Position numbers and translations under genes: made by a program
Source: Chloroflexota bacterium
Lineage (GTDB): Bacteria; Chloroflexota; Limnocylindria; QHBO01
Assembly: GCA_013820865.1 (NCBI GenBank)
Contig: JACDHU010000094.1
Coordinates: 1-6,720, forward strand
Direction of reading: 5' to 3'
Length of the DNA: 6,720 nt
In this document: positions 1-5,902 of the stretch, piece by piece
Position numbering within the stretch: the stretch's first letter is position 1
Layout: each line of letters starts with the position of its first letter
The notes under the pieces: model-generated
Told to the model about the DNA's origin: nothing
The model's database searches: none
Seen by the model: the letters and a program-made list of their open reading frames with translations, nothing else

Positions 1-473
1 TGGCGGCCGCCGCGGCTCCGCGCCTGGTCAAGCTTGCCGCTCAGCCGGCCGGCGACGTCCTGCCACCGTTGTTCGGTGCCGCATGGAAGTCGCTCGCCAA
101 GAGAGCCGATGCGATAGAACCGACATCGCCCGTCGCCGACTATCACGAAGTCCGGATTCGGGCCAAGCGCGCGCGCTACGCGGCCGCGGCCATCGCCCCG
201 GCCCTGGACGTGAGGGGCCGGGACGGCGCCAAGGGCATGGCCAAGGAGCTCGCCGGGCTCCAGACGTTGCTCGGCAGTCACCAGGACGCGGCCATTGCCC
301 GCGACGAGATCCTGGCCGGCGCGGCACGGCGCGACGGAGACGGACCGTTCAACCTCGCGGCCGGCGTGCTTCTCGAGCGACAGGCCATGGCCGCGAAGGC
401 GGATCGAGCCGGGTTTCCCGACCTCTGGCACCGCGTACGGCGACCACGACATCGGCGCTGGACGCGCGGTTGA
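1..473 (+). CDS. CHAD-domain protein, C-terminal part (truncated at the left window edge)
   Basis: The reading frame is open from the first complete codon at position 3 to the TGA at 471-473, giving 156 visible residues; the true start lies outside the window. CHAD domains are conserved histidine, alpha-helical domains that bind inorganic polyphosphate through basic surfaces and are often encoded near polyphosphate genes. The diagnostic CHAD motif is visible at nt 144-179 as HEVRIRAKRARY (H-x-x-R-I-x-x-K-R-x-R-Y). It is followed by a helix containing LQTLLGSHQDAAIARD, which matches the conserved end of the domain. The tail, LWHRVRRPRHRRW, is very basic, as is usual for the family. No N-terminal domain such as CYTH or a first CHAD repeat can be judged from here. 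The stop overlaps the start of the Nudix gene by four bases, so the two are probably one operon and translationally coupled. Family assignment is confident; polyphosphate binding is family knowledge, not shown here. Confidence 0.88.
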   Translation, partial: AAAAAPRLVKLAAQPAGDVLPPLFGAAWKSLAKRADAIEPTSPVADYHEVRIRAKRARYAAAAIAPALDVRGRDGAKGMAKELAGLQTLLGSHQDAAIARDEILAGAARRDGDGPFNLAAGVLLERQAMAAKADRAGFPDLWHRVRRPRHRRWTRG

Positions 474-1393
474 GCGCGATCATCCGAGCGGCGGGTGGCG
501 TGGTCTGGCGCCGCGCGCCGAATGGGGAGGCCGGGGTCGAGGTCGCCATCGTGCATCGGCCGCGATACGACGACTGGAGCCTACCGAAGGGCAAGCTAGC
601 GCCGGGTGAGGCGGAAGTCGAAGGTGCCGTGCGCGAAGTGCTCGAGGAGACCGGATTTCGTGTCCGGGTCGGGCGGCCGCTGGGCGAGACGCGCTACGAC
701 AAGGTCGTCGGGCGTCAGGCCCGGCCGAAGGTGGTCCGCTGGTGGGCGATGCAGGCAACGACCGGCACCTTCACGCCGAATCGCGAGGTGGATGACATGC
801 GCTGGCTGCCGCTGGCCGGCGCCGAGCAGATCCTGACGCGCGATACCGACCGCGAGCTCCTCCTGCGATTCGCCCACGGACCGGCGCCCACGCGGACCCT
901 CCTGATCGTGCGGCATGCACGCGCCGGCAGCCGTTCAAGGTGGAACGGGGAGGATCGCGACCGGCCCCTCGACGAGTGTGGCCAGGTACAGGCCGATGAG
1001 CTCGTCCGCCTCCTGGCTCGATTCGATGTCGAGCGCATCTGGTCGGCCGATGTCGTTCGGTGCACGCAGACGGTCGAACCATTCGCCGACGCGCTCGGCC
1101 TCGAGGTCCTCGAGGCGCCGGTCCTGTCCGAGATCGGCCACCCCGGCCGCGAGGAGGAGGCGGTGGCGCTTCTGCGTGACGCCGACACGACACGCGACAT
1201 CGTGGCCTGCAGCCAGGGCGACGTGATCCCGGACCTCGTCTCGCGCCTGGCCGCGGCCGACCACGTTGATCTCCCATCACCGTTCGTCGCCGCCAAGGGC
1301 AGCGTCTGGGCATTGACCCTCTCGAGTGACCGCCTCCTCGCCGCGGAATACTTCGCGCCGCCGTCGCCGGACGCGTGCCGCGACGCTGGCTGA
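470..1393 (+). CDS. mutT1: MutT1-like Nudix hydrolase fused to a histidine-phosphatase domain
   Basis: This is a 307-residue two-domain protein. The N-terminal Nudix domain (about residues 4-135) carries a perfect Nudix box at 41-63: G-x5-E-x7-REVLEETGF, with Glu56, Glu59 and Glu60 as expected metal ligands. The C-terminal domain (about 140-300) is of the histidine phosphatase (SixA/PGM-like) type, with LLIVRHARAG holding the nucleophile His149 next to Arg148. It also has RPL..CGQVQA, a SADVVRCTQT segment, and the PFVAAKGSVWAL ending seen in MutT1 relatives. In mycobacteria MutT1 acts in the cytosol, degrading 8-oxo-dGTP and diadenosine polyphosphates, and its gene lies beside polyphosphate kinase; a similar role is inferred. 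The second catalytic His of the phosphatase fold is Gln249 here (ACSQGDVIP). I chose TTG470 because it overlaps the CHAD stop as TTGA and directly precedes the first Nudix strand. CTG458 is possible; GTG500 would remove that strand. No clear Shine-Dalgarno sequence precedes the start, which suggests coupling to the CHAD gene. Confidence 0.9.
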   Translation: MSAIIRAAGGVVWRRAPNGEAGVEVAIVHRPRYDDWSLPKGKLAPGEAEVEGAVREVLEETGFRVRVGRPLGETRYDKVVGRQARPKVVRWWAMQATTGTFTPNREVDDMRWLPLAGAEQILTRDTDRELLLRFAHGPAPTRTLLIVRHARAGSRSRWNGEDRDRPLDECGQVQADELVRLLARFDVERIWSADVVRCTQTVEPFADALGLEVLEAPVLSEIGHPGREEEAVALLRDADTTRDIVACSQGDVIPDLVSRLAAADHVDLPSPFVAAKGSVWALTLSSDRLLAAEYFAPPSPDACRDAG

Positions 1394-1400
1394 TTGACCA

Positions 1401-1419
1401 CGCGGCCCGGCTGGCCGCG
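1401..1419 (+). terminator. GC-rich hairpin between the Nudix and ABC genes; possible weak terminator
   Basis: A perfect 7-bp inverted repeat, CGCGGCC / GGCCGCG, encloses a 5-nt loop (CGGCT). It starts seven bases after the Nudix gene stop. No T-tract follows, so it is not a classical intrinsic terminator. It may protect the 3' end of the upstream message or be chance in GC-rich DNA. It separates the upstream operon from the promoter-like sequence of the ABC gene. Confidence 0.35.
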
Positions 1420-1422
1420 CGT

Positions 1423-1428
1423 TACGAT
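1423..1428 (+). promoter_or_regulatory. Putative -10 element (TACGAT) for a leaderless ABC ATPase transcript
   Basis: TACGAT fits the TANNNT -10 consensus and ends eight bases before the ATG at 1437, so transcription would start at or just before the start codon. There is no Shine-Dalgarno-like purine run in the gap, consistent with leaderless translation. TTGACC at 1394-1399 resembles a -35 element, but its 23-nt spacer is too long, so I do not call it as one. Confidence 0.4.
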
Positions 1429-1436
1429 CCATCGGC

Positions 1437-2366
1437 ATGGAAACCACCGACGCCGTCATCAGCACTCGTGGCCTGACGAAGCATTACGGATCGGTCGAGG
1501 CTCTCACCGACCTGTCCCTCGACGTGCGACATGGCGAGATCTTCGGTTTCCTGGGACCGAACGGCGCGGGCAAGTCGACGACGATCCGCACGCTGCTCGG
1601 ATTTCTGCACGCCACGCACGGCTCAGCCCAAGTGCTCGGCATGGACGTCGCGTCCGAATCCGTCGAGATCCGGCGGTTGACCGGCTACCTGCCCGGCGGC
1701 ATCGCCCTGTACGACTCGCTCACCGGCGAGCAGGTGCTCGACTACCTTGCGCGCCTCCAGGGACGGGGGTCCTACCGCCGCGCCGACCTGGTCGAGCGGC
1801 TGAGGATGCCCCAGGCCGATCTCCGTCGCCGGGTGCGCGACTATTCGCGCGGCATGCGCCAGAAGATCGGCGTCATCCAGGCGCTCCAGCATGACCCGGA
1901 GCTGGCGATCCTGGATGAACCCACCGAGGGGCTCGACCCGCTCATGCAGCAGGCGTTCTACGGCATTCTGGGCGACCTGCGCGCCGAGGGCCGCGCGATC
2001 TTTTTCTCCAGTCATGTGCTGTCGGAGGTCGAACGCGTCTGCGATCGCGTCGGCATCATTGGCCGTGGTCGCCTGATGGCCGTGCACGAGGTGCGCGAGC
2101 TCCTCGCCCGTCGGCGACGGCGCGTGTCCATCCAGTGGCGCGGCGTGGCGCCCGACGCGTCCACGATCCCGGGACTGGTCGACGTCACCGTGGATGGCGA
2201 TCGACTGTTCGGCACGCTCGAAGGCGACGTTTCGGAGTTCGTGCGAGCCGTTGCCTCGCCGTCGCTCGAGGACCTGACCATCGAGCCGGCGAGCCTGGAG
2301 GAGGCGTTCCTCGAGTACTACGCGGAAGAGCCGTCGGCAGCGGCCGCGCCATCGGAGGCGAAATGA
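1437..2366 (+). CDS. ABC-2 type exporter, ATP-binding subunit
   Basis: This is a 309-residue cytoplasmic ATPase expected to drive the permease encoded directly downstream. The nucleotide-binding domain covers about residues 7-225: Walker A GPNGAGKST (40-48), a degenerate ABC signature YSRGMRQK (136-143), Walker B LAILDEP (156-162) with catalytic Glu161, D-loop GLDP (165-168), and the H-loop His193 in SSHVLSE. The Q-loop position reads GYLPGGIALY, with glycine where Gln or Glu usually stands. About 85 residues follow the ATPase core and include an acidic, alanine-rich tail, as in many drug/antibiotic or bacteriocin-type ABC-2 ATPases. ATG1437 is the natural start: the strand leading into GLTKHYGS begins just after it and a -10-like hexamer lies just before it. 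The stop overlaps the permease start as ATGA. The substrate cannot be deduced; natural-product, lipid or antibiotic efflux are typical for the family. Confidence 0.93.
   Translation: METTDAVISTRGLTKHYGSVEALTDLSLDVRHGEIFGFLGPNGAGKSTTIRTLLGFLHATHGSAQVLGMDVASESVEIRRLTGYLPGGIALYDSLTGEQVLDYLARLQGRGSYRRADLVERLRMPQADLRRRVRDYSRGMRQKIGVIQALQHDPELAILDEPTEGLDPLMQQAFYGILGDLRAEGRAIFFSSHVLSEVERVCDRVGIIGRGRLMAVHEVRELLARRRRRVSIQWRGVAPDASTIPGLVDVTVDGDRLFGTLEGDVSEFVRAVASPSLEDLTIEPASLEEAFLEYYAEEPSAAAAPSEAK
2354..2358 (+). promoter_or_regulatory. Shine-Dalgarno site (GGAGG) of the permease gene
   Basis: GGAGG lies four bases before ATG2363, inside the last codons of the ATPase gene. Together with the ATGA overlap it fixes the permease start. 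It also shows that internal operon genes here use Shine-Dalgarno initiation, unlike the two genes that appear leaderless. Confidence 0.75.
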
Positions 2367-3166
2367 ACGGCCCGCTCTTCGGTCAGACCCTTGCCTGGCA
2401 GCGGCTGCGATGGATCATCGTGAGCATCGCCATCTTCGGCTGGGGCATCCTGATTCCGGTCGTGTACGCCGCTTTCTCCGATGTGATCCGCGATCTCGCC
2501 AACTCGGGCGCGTTCCCCGAGGAGCTCCTCAGCTTCGGCTCCGGATCGCTGTTCACGCTTCCCGGCGCGGTGACGCTGGGAACGCAGCATCCGCTGGTGC
2601 TCGCCATGCTCGGCATCTTCGCGGTCGGAGCGACGAGCACGGCAATCGCCGGCGAGCGCCAGCGCGGGACGCTCGAGGTGCTCCTCTCGCGACCGATCAG
2701 CCGCACGACGGTCTACGCCAGCATCACCGCCGGCCTGCTCCTGGTCGTCGCGTGCGTGCTGTTCACGTTCCTGGCCGGATTCGTCGTCGGCGCCGCGATC
2801 CAGGGCGTGCTCGACGAGCTTCCGATCGAGCACATGCCAATGGTGCTGCTCAACGGATTGCTGCTGTGGGGTGCCTTCTCCACCTTCGGGCTCGCGGCAT
2901 CGGTCAGCTTCGATCGGCCGGGGCCGGCCATCGGCCTGACCCTGGCGTACCTGATCGTCAACTACTTCTTCGAGATCCTTGGTTCGCTGTGGCGGGAGGC
3001 CGAGTGGACCCAGGAGTTTTCGCTGTTCCACCACTTCCAGCCTGCCGAGATCCTCGCCGGTGCGCTCGACCCGATCGACCTCGTAATCCTGGGGACGGCC
3101 TTCGTCCTACCGATCGTCTACGCGCTCGTGGTCTTCCCTCGCCGCGACCTCGCGGCGCCCGCCTGA
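2363..3166 (+). CDS. ABC-2 type exporter, membrane permease subunit
   Basis: This is a 267-residue integral membrane protein, the expected partner of the preceding ATPase. Six hydrophobic segments are visible, at about residues 17-38, 77-97, 115-146, 158-180, 187-209 and 238-258. That is the usual six-helix layout of ABC-2 permeases. Between the second and third segments is the cytoplasmic loop GERQRGTLEVLLSRPISR (97-114). It matches the conserved ERxxGTLExLLSxPxSR signature of ABC-2/NatB-like permeases, thought to contact the ATPase. A long extracytoplasmic loop (about 39-76) follows the first helix. The start is set by GGAGG and the ATGA overlap. The gene ends five bases before the stop of the convergent regulator gene. 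One ATPase and one permease of this size suggest a heterotetramer (two of each). Substrate unknown. Confidence 0.92.
   Translation: MNGPLFGQTLAWQRLRWIIVSIAIFGWGILIPVVYAAFSDVIRDLANSGAFPEELLSFGSGSLFTLPGAVTLGTQHPLVLAMLGIFAVGATSTAIAGERQRGTLEVLLSRPISRTTVYASITAGLLLVVACVLFTFLAGFVVGAAIQGVLDELPIEHMPMVLLNGLLLWGAFSTFGLAASVSFDRPGPAIGLTLAYLIVNYFFEILGSLWREAEWTQEFSLFHHFQPAEILAGALDPIDLVILGTAFVLPIVYALVVFPRRDLAAPA
3140..3157. other. Hairpin-forming inverted repeat at the convergent gene junction
   Basis: CGCCGCGA and TCGCGGCG form an 8-bp perfect inverted repeat with a 2-nt centre. It lies in the last codons of the permease gene (over RRDLAA) and 14 bases outside the stop of the opposing gene. No T-tract follows on either strand. 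Because it is symmetric it could act on transcripts from both directions, but a codon-driven coincidence in GC-rich DNA is equally possible. Confidence 0.25.
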
Positions 3167-3171
3167 GACGC

Positions 3172-5835
3172 CTACTCCTCGAAAGCGAAAGCGACCGCCT
3201 CCGCCGCGGACATCTCCTCGCCGGCCGCCCATGCCTCGCCGAGCAGGGCGTCGCTGCGCAGCTCCTCGGGATCGAAGCTGAGCGCGGATCGATTCCGCAT
3301 GTTCAGACCCGTGCCGCTCGTGCGTTCCAGGCTCGCGACGGCGCCCGACAGCTGCGCTGCGCGGTCGCGATCGCCACCGCGAGAACAGCGCACTGCCATT
3401 GCGTCGAGGACCAGGGTGAAGCCCGAGACGTCGTCCGCCGCAGCGAAGATGTGAAGGGCTCGACGCAACCATCCGTCCGCGTTGGCACGGGCCGTCGGGC
3501 TGCCGCCCTCGGTCTGGTAGTCATCGGCCAGGTCCGCCAGCGCCAGGGTGTAGGTCGTCCAGCCGACCATGAACTGGTCATCGGCTCGTTCGAAAACCTC
3601 GAGCGCGCTCAGGGCGAGGGCGCGCGCCGTCTCCGGGTCCCGTCGAGCGGTGGACACGTTTGCCAGCGCCCATTCGCAGCGAGCGACACCACCTTCGTCG
3701 CCGATACGACGAAAGATGGCGAGTGCCGGGTTGATGGCTGCGATCGCACGATCCGCGCTGCGAGGATCGTCAATGTCGGTCAGCGACCATGTGAACGAGA
3801 TGCTGTACATGGCCTCCGCCAGGCCGCGATCATCGCCGAGCCCCTTTCGTTCCGTGATCTCCTGCTCGTAGAGTGCGCGTGAGCGAATTGTGTCCCCCTG
3901 CCAGTACGTGAGTCCGGCGGCAGCCGAAAGCGTGTCCGCCCGGATGCGGGCGTGCTCCGCGGTCGCCGGCATGGCAAGCGCTTCGCCCAGTCGCCTGACT
4001 CCTTCCTCCAGGTGGCCCCGCATCTGCCAGAAGCGCCACACCGCGGCCCCCAGGCGCAAGGCCATGGAGGTGTTGTCGGACGCGATCGCCCAATCGAACG
4101 AGGCACGCAGGTTGTCAAGGTCCTGCTCGAGCAGGTCGAGCCATCGCCGCTTGTCCGACCCCATCAGATGGGCGGCCGCGTCCTCGGCGAAGCGCGTGAA
4201 CAGCGCGGCGTGCGCCGCGCGACATGGCTCGAACGACCCTCGAGCCTCAGCTTGCTCGATGGCGAAAACCCGAATCGTCTCGAGCATCGAGAAACGTGGA
4301 TCTCCGTTGATCCCCTCCGACTGGCGAACCAGGCTTTGCTGGACAAGCGAATCGAGGATCTCGATCGTGTCTGGCAACTCGCCAGGCATCACGCCGCGAC
4401 AGACGTGTTCGATCGCGTCGAGGCCGGCACTGGTGACGAAGGCCGACAGGCACGCGAAGAGCGCCCGATTCGGTTCATCCAGCAGGTCATGGCTCCAGGC
4501 GATGGCGCCGCGCAGGGTCTGCTGCCGTTCCGGCAGATCGCGCGAGCCCCCGGATAGCAGGCTGAGGCGAGCCTCCAGCCGGCCAAGCATCGCCTGCGGC
4601 GTGAGGATTCGGATGCGAGCCGCAGCCAGCTCGATGGCGAGGGGCAACCCATCAAGCCGCACGCAGATCTCGGCCACCGCTGGGGCATTGTCATTGGTCA
4701 CCGCGAAGTCCGGGCGCACAGCCCGGGCGCGCTCGATGAAGAGCGCCACTGCCTCGTACTGCGTGAGCGTCTCGAGTGAGGGCAGATGGGACGGATCGGG
4801 CAGGCCGAGCGGCGGCACCGCATATTCCTGTTCTCCGGAAACCCGCAGGACGCTCCGGCTGCTGACGAGGATCTTGAGGTTCGGGCAGGCGCCCAGCAAT
4901 CGCGTCAGCAATGGCGCGGCCGACACCACCTGTTCGAAGTTGTCGAGCACCAGCAGCAGGAACTTGTCGCCGATGTAGTCGACGAGCCGCGCCTCCGGCT
5001 CGCGCCCGCCACGATCGGGCAAGTTGAGCGCTCGAGTGATGGTGGACGCCACACGGGCCGGCTCGCTGATCGACCCGAGCTCGACCAGGAAGACCCCATT
5101 GGGGTGGCGTGCCAGTCCCCTCTCGGCAACCTCGAGGCTGAGCCGTGTCTTGCCGGTGCCACCCGGCCCGGTCAATGTCAGCAGACGGTTGTGCGCAAAA
5201 AGCGCCTCGACTTCTTCGATCTCCCGCGCGCGCCCCAGGAACGTAGTGATCCCTGACGGCAGGTTATTCGGGATCGAGTCAAGCGAAGCAATCGGCGGAA
5301 AGTCGTTCGACAGGTCCTCGATGACCATCTGCCACAGTCGTTCGGAATCCTCGAGGTCCTTGAGCCGATGCGACCCGAGGTCGCGCAGATCGGTCCCGTC
5401 AGGCAGGCCATGCGCAACAAGTGAACGGGTCGACTCCGACAGCAGCACCTGGCCGCCGTGAGAAACGCTGGCGATGCGGCTGGCGCGATGCACGTGCAGC
5501 CCGATGTAGTCCGCCTCCGAAATGCTCGCCTCGCCGGTGTGCAGCCCCATCCGAACCCGGATCACCGCGTCCACCGGCCACGGCTCGGCTGCAAGCGCGC
5601 GCTGACCCTCCACCGCCGCCGCCACGGCGGACGGCGCTGACGAGAACGAGATGAAGAACGAGTCACCCTCGGTACTCACCTCGACCCCACCGTGCGCGTC
5701 GAAGGTGGCCCGCAAGAGCTCCTGGTGACGACGCAGGACAGATGGCCACGTGTCCGGGCGCTCGGCGGCCATGCGCGTCGAGCCCTCGATGTCGCTGAAC
5801 AGGAATGTGACGGTACCGCTGGGAAGGTCGGGCAT
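3172..5835 (-). CDS. Adenylate/guanylate cyclase-like domain, NB-ARC-type STAND ATPase and TPR regulator
   Basis: This is an 887-residue cytoplasmic protein with no predicted membrane segment. Residues 5-170 form a class III cyclase-like domain (TVTFLFSDIEGST, EGDSFF, RMGLHTGEA, HVHRASRIASVSHGGQVLLSE). Asp15 and Asp58 match the two metal-binding aspartates. The usual purine-contacting Lys position is Ser54 and the usual transition-state Asn is His116; Arg120 and Asp109 are kept. Residues about 195-470 form an NB-ARC/AP-ATPase core: FLGRAREI, Walker A GPGGTGKT (223-230), Walker B LLLVLDNFEQV (293-303), an SSR sensor (325-327) and GLPLAIELAAARI (396-408). After a winged-helix-like linker, residues about 590-840 are helical repeats of TPR type. 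The family resembles the large cyclase/ATPase/TPR regulators of mycobacteria and other high-GC bacteria, but no LuxR or SARP DNA-binding domain is visible. The ATG at 5835 directly precedes the cyclase domain; the frame stays open upstream to 6036, but that would cover the divergent promoter. Exact signal and output unknown. Confidence 0.9.
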   Translation of the reverse strand: MPDLPSGTVTFLFSDIEGSTRMAAERPDTWPSVLRRHQELLRATFDAHGGVEVSTEGDSFFISFSSAPSAVAAAVEGQRALAAEPWPVDAVIRVRMGLHTGEASISEADYIGLHVHRASRIASVSHGGQVLLSESTRSLVAHGLPDGTDLRDLGSHRLKDLEDSERLWQMVIEDLSNDFPPIASLDSIPNNLPSGITTFLGRAREIEEVEALFAHNRLLTLTGPGGTGKTRLSLEVAERGLARHPNGVFLVELGSISEPARVASTITRALNLPDRGGREPEARLVDYIGDKFLLLVLDNFEQVVSAAPLLTRLLGACPNLKILVSSRSVLRVSGEQEYAVPPLGLPDPSHLPSLETLTQYEAVALFIERARAVRPDFAVTNDNAPAVAEICVRLDGLPLAIELAAARIRILTPQAMLGRLEARLSLLSGGSRDLPERQQTLRGAIAWSHDLLDEPNRALFACLSAFVTSAGLDAIEHVCRGVMPGELPDTIEILDSLVQQSLVRQSEGINGDPRFSMLETIRVFAIEQAEARGSFEPCRAAHAALFTRFAEDAAAHLMGSDKRRWLDLLEQDLDNLRASFDWAIASDNTSMALRLGAAVWRFWQMRGHLEEGVRRLGEALAMPATAEHARIRADTLSAAAGLTYWQGDTIRSRALYEQEITERKGLGDDRGLAEAMYSISFTWSLTDIDDPRSADRAIAAINPALAIFRRIGDEGGVARCEWALANVSTARRDPETARALALSALEVFERADDQFMVGWTTYTLALADLADDYQTEGGSPTARANADGWLRRALHIFAAADDVSGFTLVLDAMAVRCSRGGDRDRAAQLSGAVASLERTSGTGLNMRNRSALSFDPEELRSDALLGEAWAAGEEMSAAEAVAFAFEE

Positions 5836-5902
5836 CAGTCCGCTGAGTCTGCCTCGCTCGACGCCGCGAGCGCAAGACCCCGAGCACCGGTAGGCTGGGC
5901 CG
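5836..5902. promoter_or_regulatory. Divergent intergenic region between the regulator and EamA genes
   Basis: These 67 bases must hold the start signals of both divergent genes. On the plus strand there is a good -10-like hexamer (listed separately). On the minus strand the best candidate is weak: CAGACT (complement of 5846-5851) with TTGCGC (complement of 5870-5875) at 18 nt spacing. Only GAGG, far upstream of the regulator ATG, resembles a ribosome-binding site. I saw no convincing palindromic operator. Confidence 0.45.
5891..5896 (+). promoter_or_regulatory. Putative -10 element (TAGGCT) for a leaderless EamA transcript
   Basis: TAGGCT fits TANNNT and ends six bases before ATG5903, the spacing expected when the first transcribed base is the A of the start codon. 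The gap GGGCCG has no Shine-Dalgarno character. No recognisable -35 box is found 16-19 nt upstream. Confidence 0.4.

Noticed and set aside
83..469. In-frame upstream extension of the Nudix gene into the CHAD gene (436-residue version)
   Set aside because: The extra residues are arginine- and glycine-rich out-of-frame translation of the CHAD coding region, and the Nudix fold begins only after about codon 470.
1394..1428. TTGACC as a -35 box paired with TACGAT
   Set aside because: The 23-nt spacer is well beyond the usual 16-19 nt, so the pairing is not supported.
2410..3882. 490-residue plus-strand open frame spanning the permease and the end of the regulator gene
   Set aside because: It crosses two well-supported genes in another frame or strand, is arginine-rich without any domain, and is typical of spurious open frames in GC-rich DNA.
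3890..4978. 362-residue plus-strand open frame antisense to the regulator gene
   Set aside because: Its composition is dominated by Ser, Arg and Ala and mirrors the codons of the NB-ARC/TPR gene; no recognisable motif.
5605..5640. GCC/GGC-rich repeat-like run (ccgccgccgcc...ggcggacggc)
   Set aside because: It lies within regulator codons for alanine-rich sequence (AVAAAVEG) and reflects codon bias rather than a DNA repeat.
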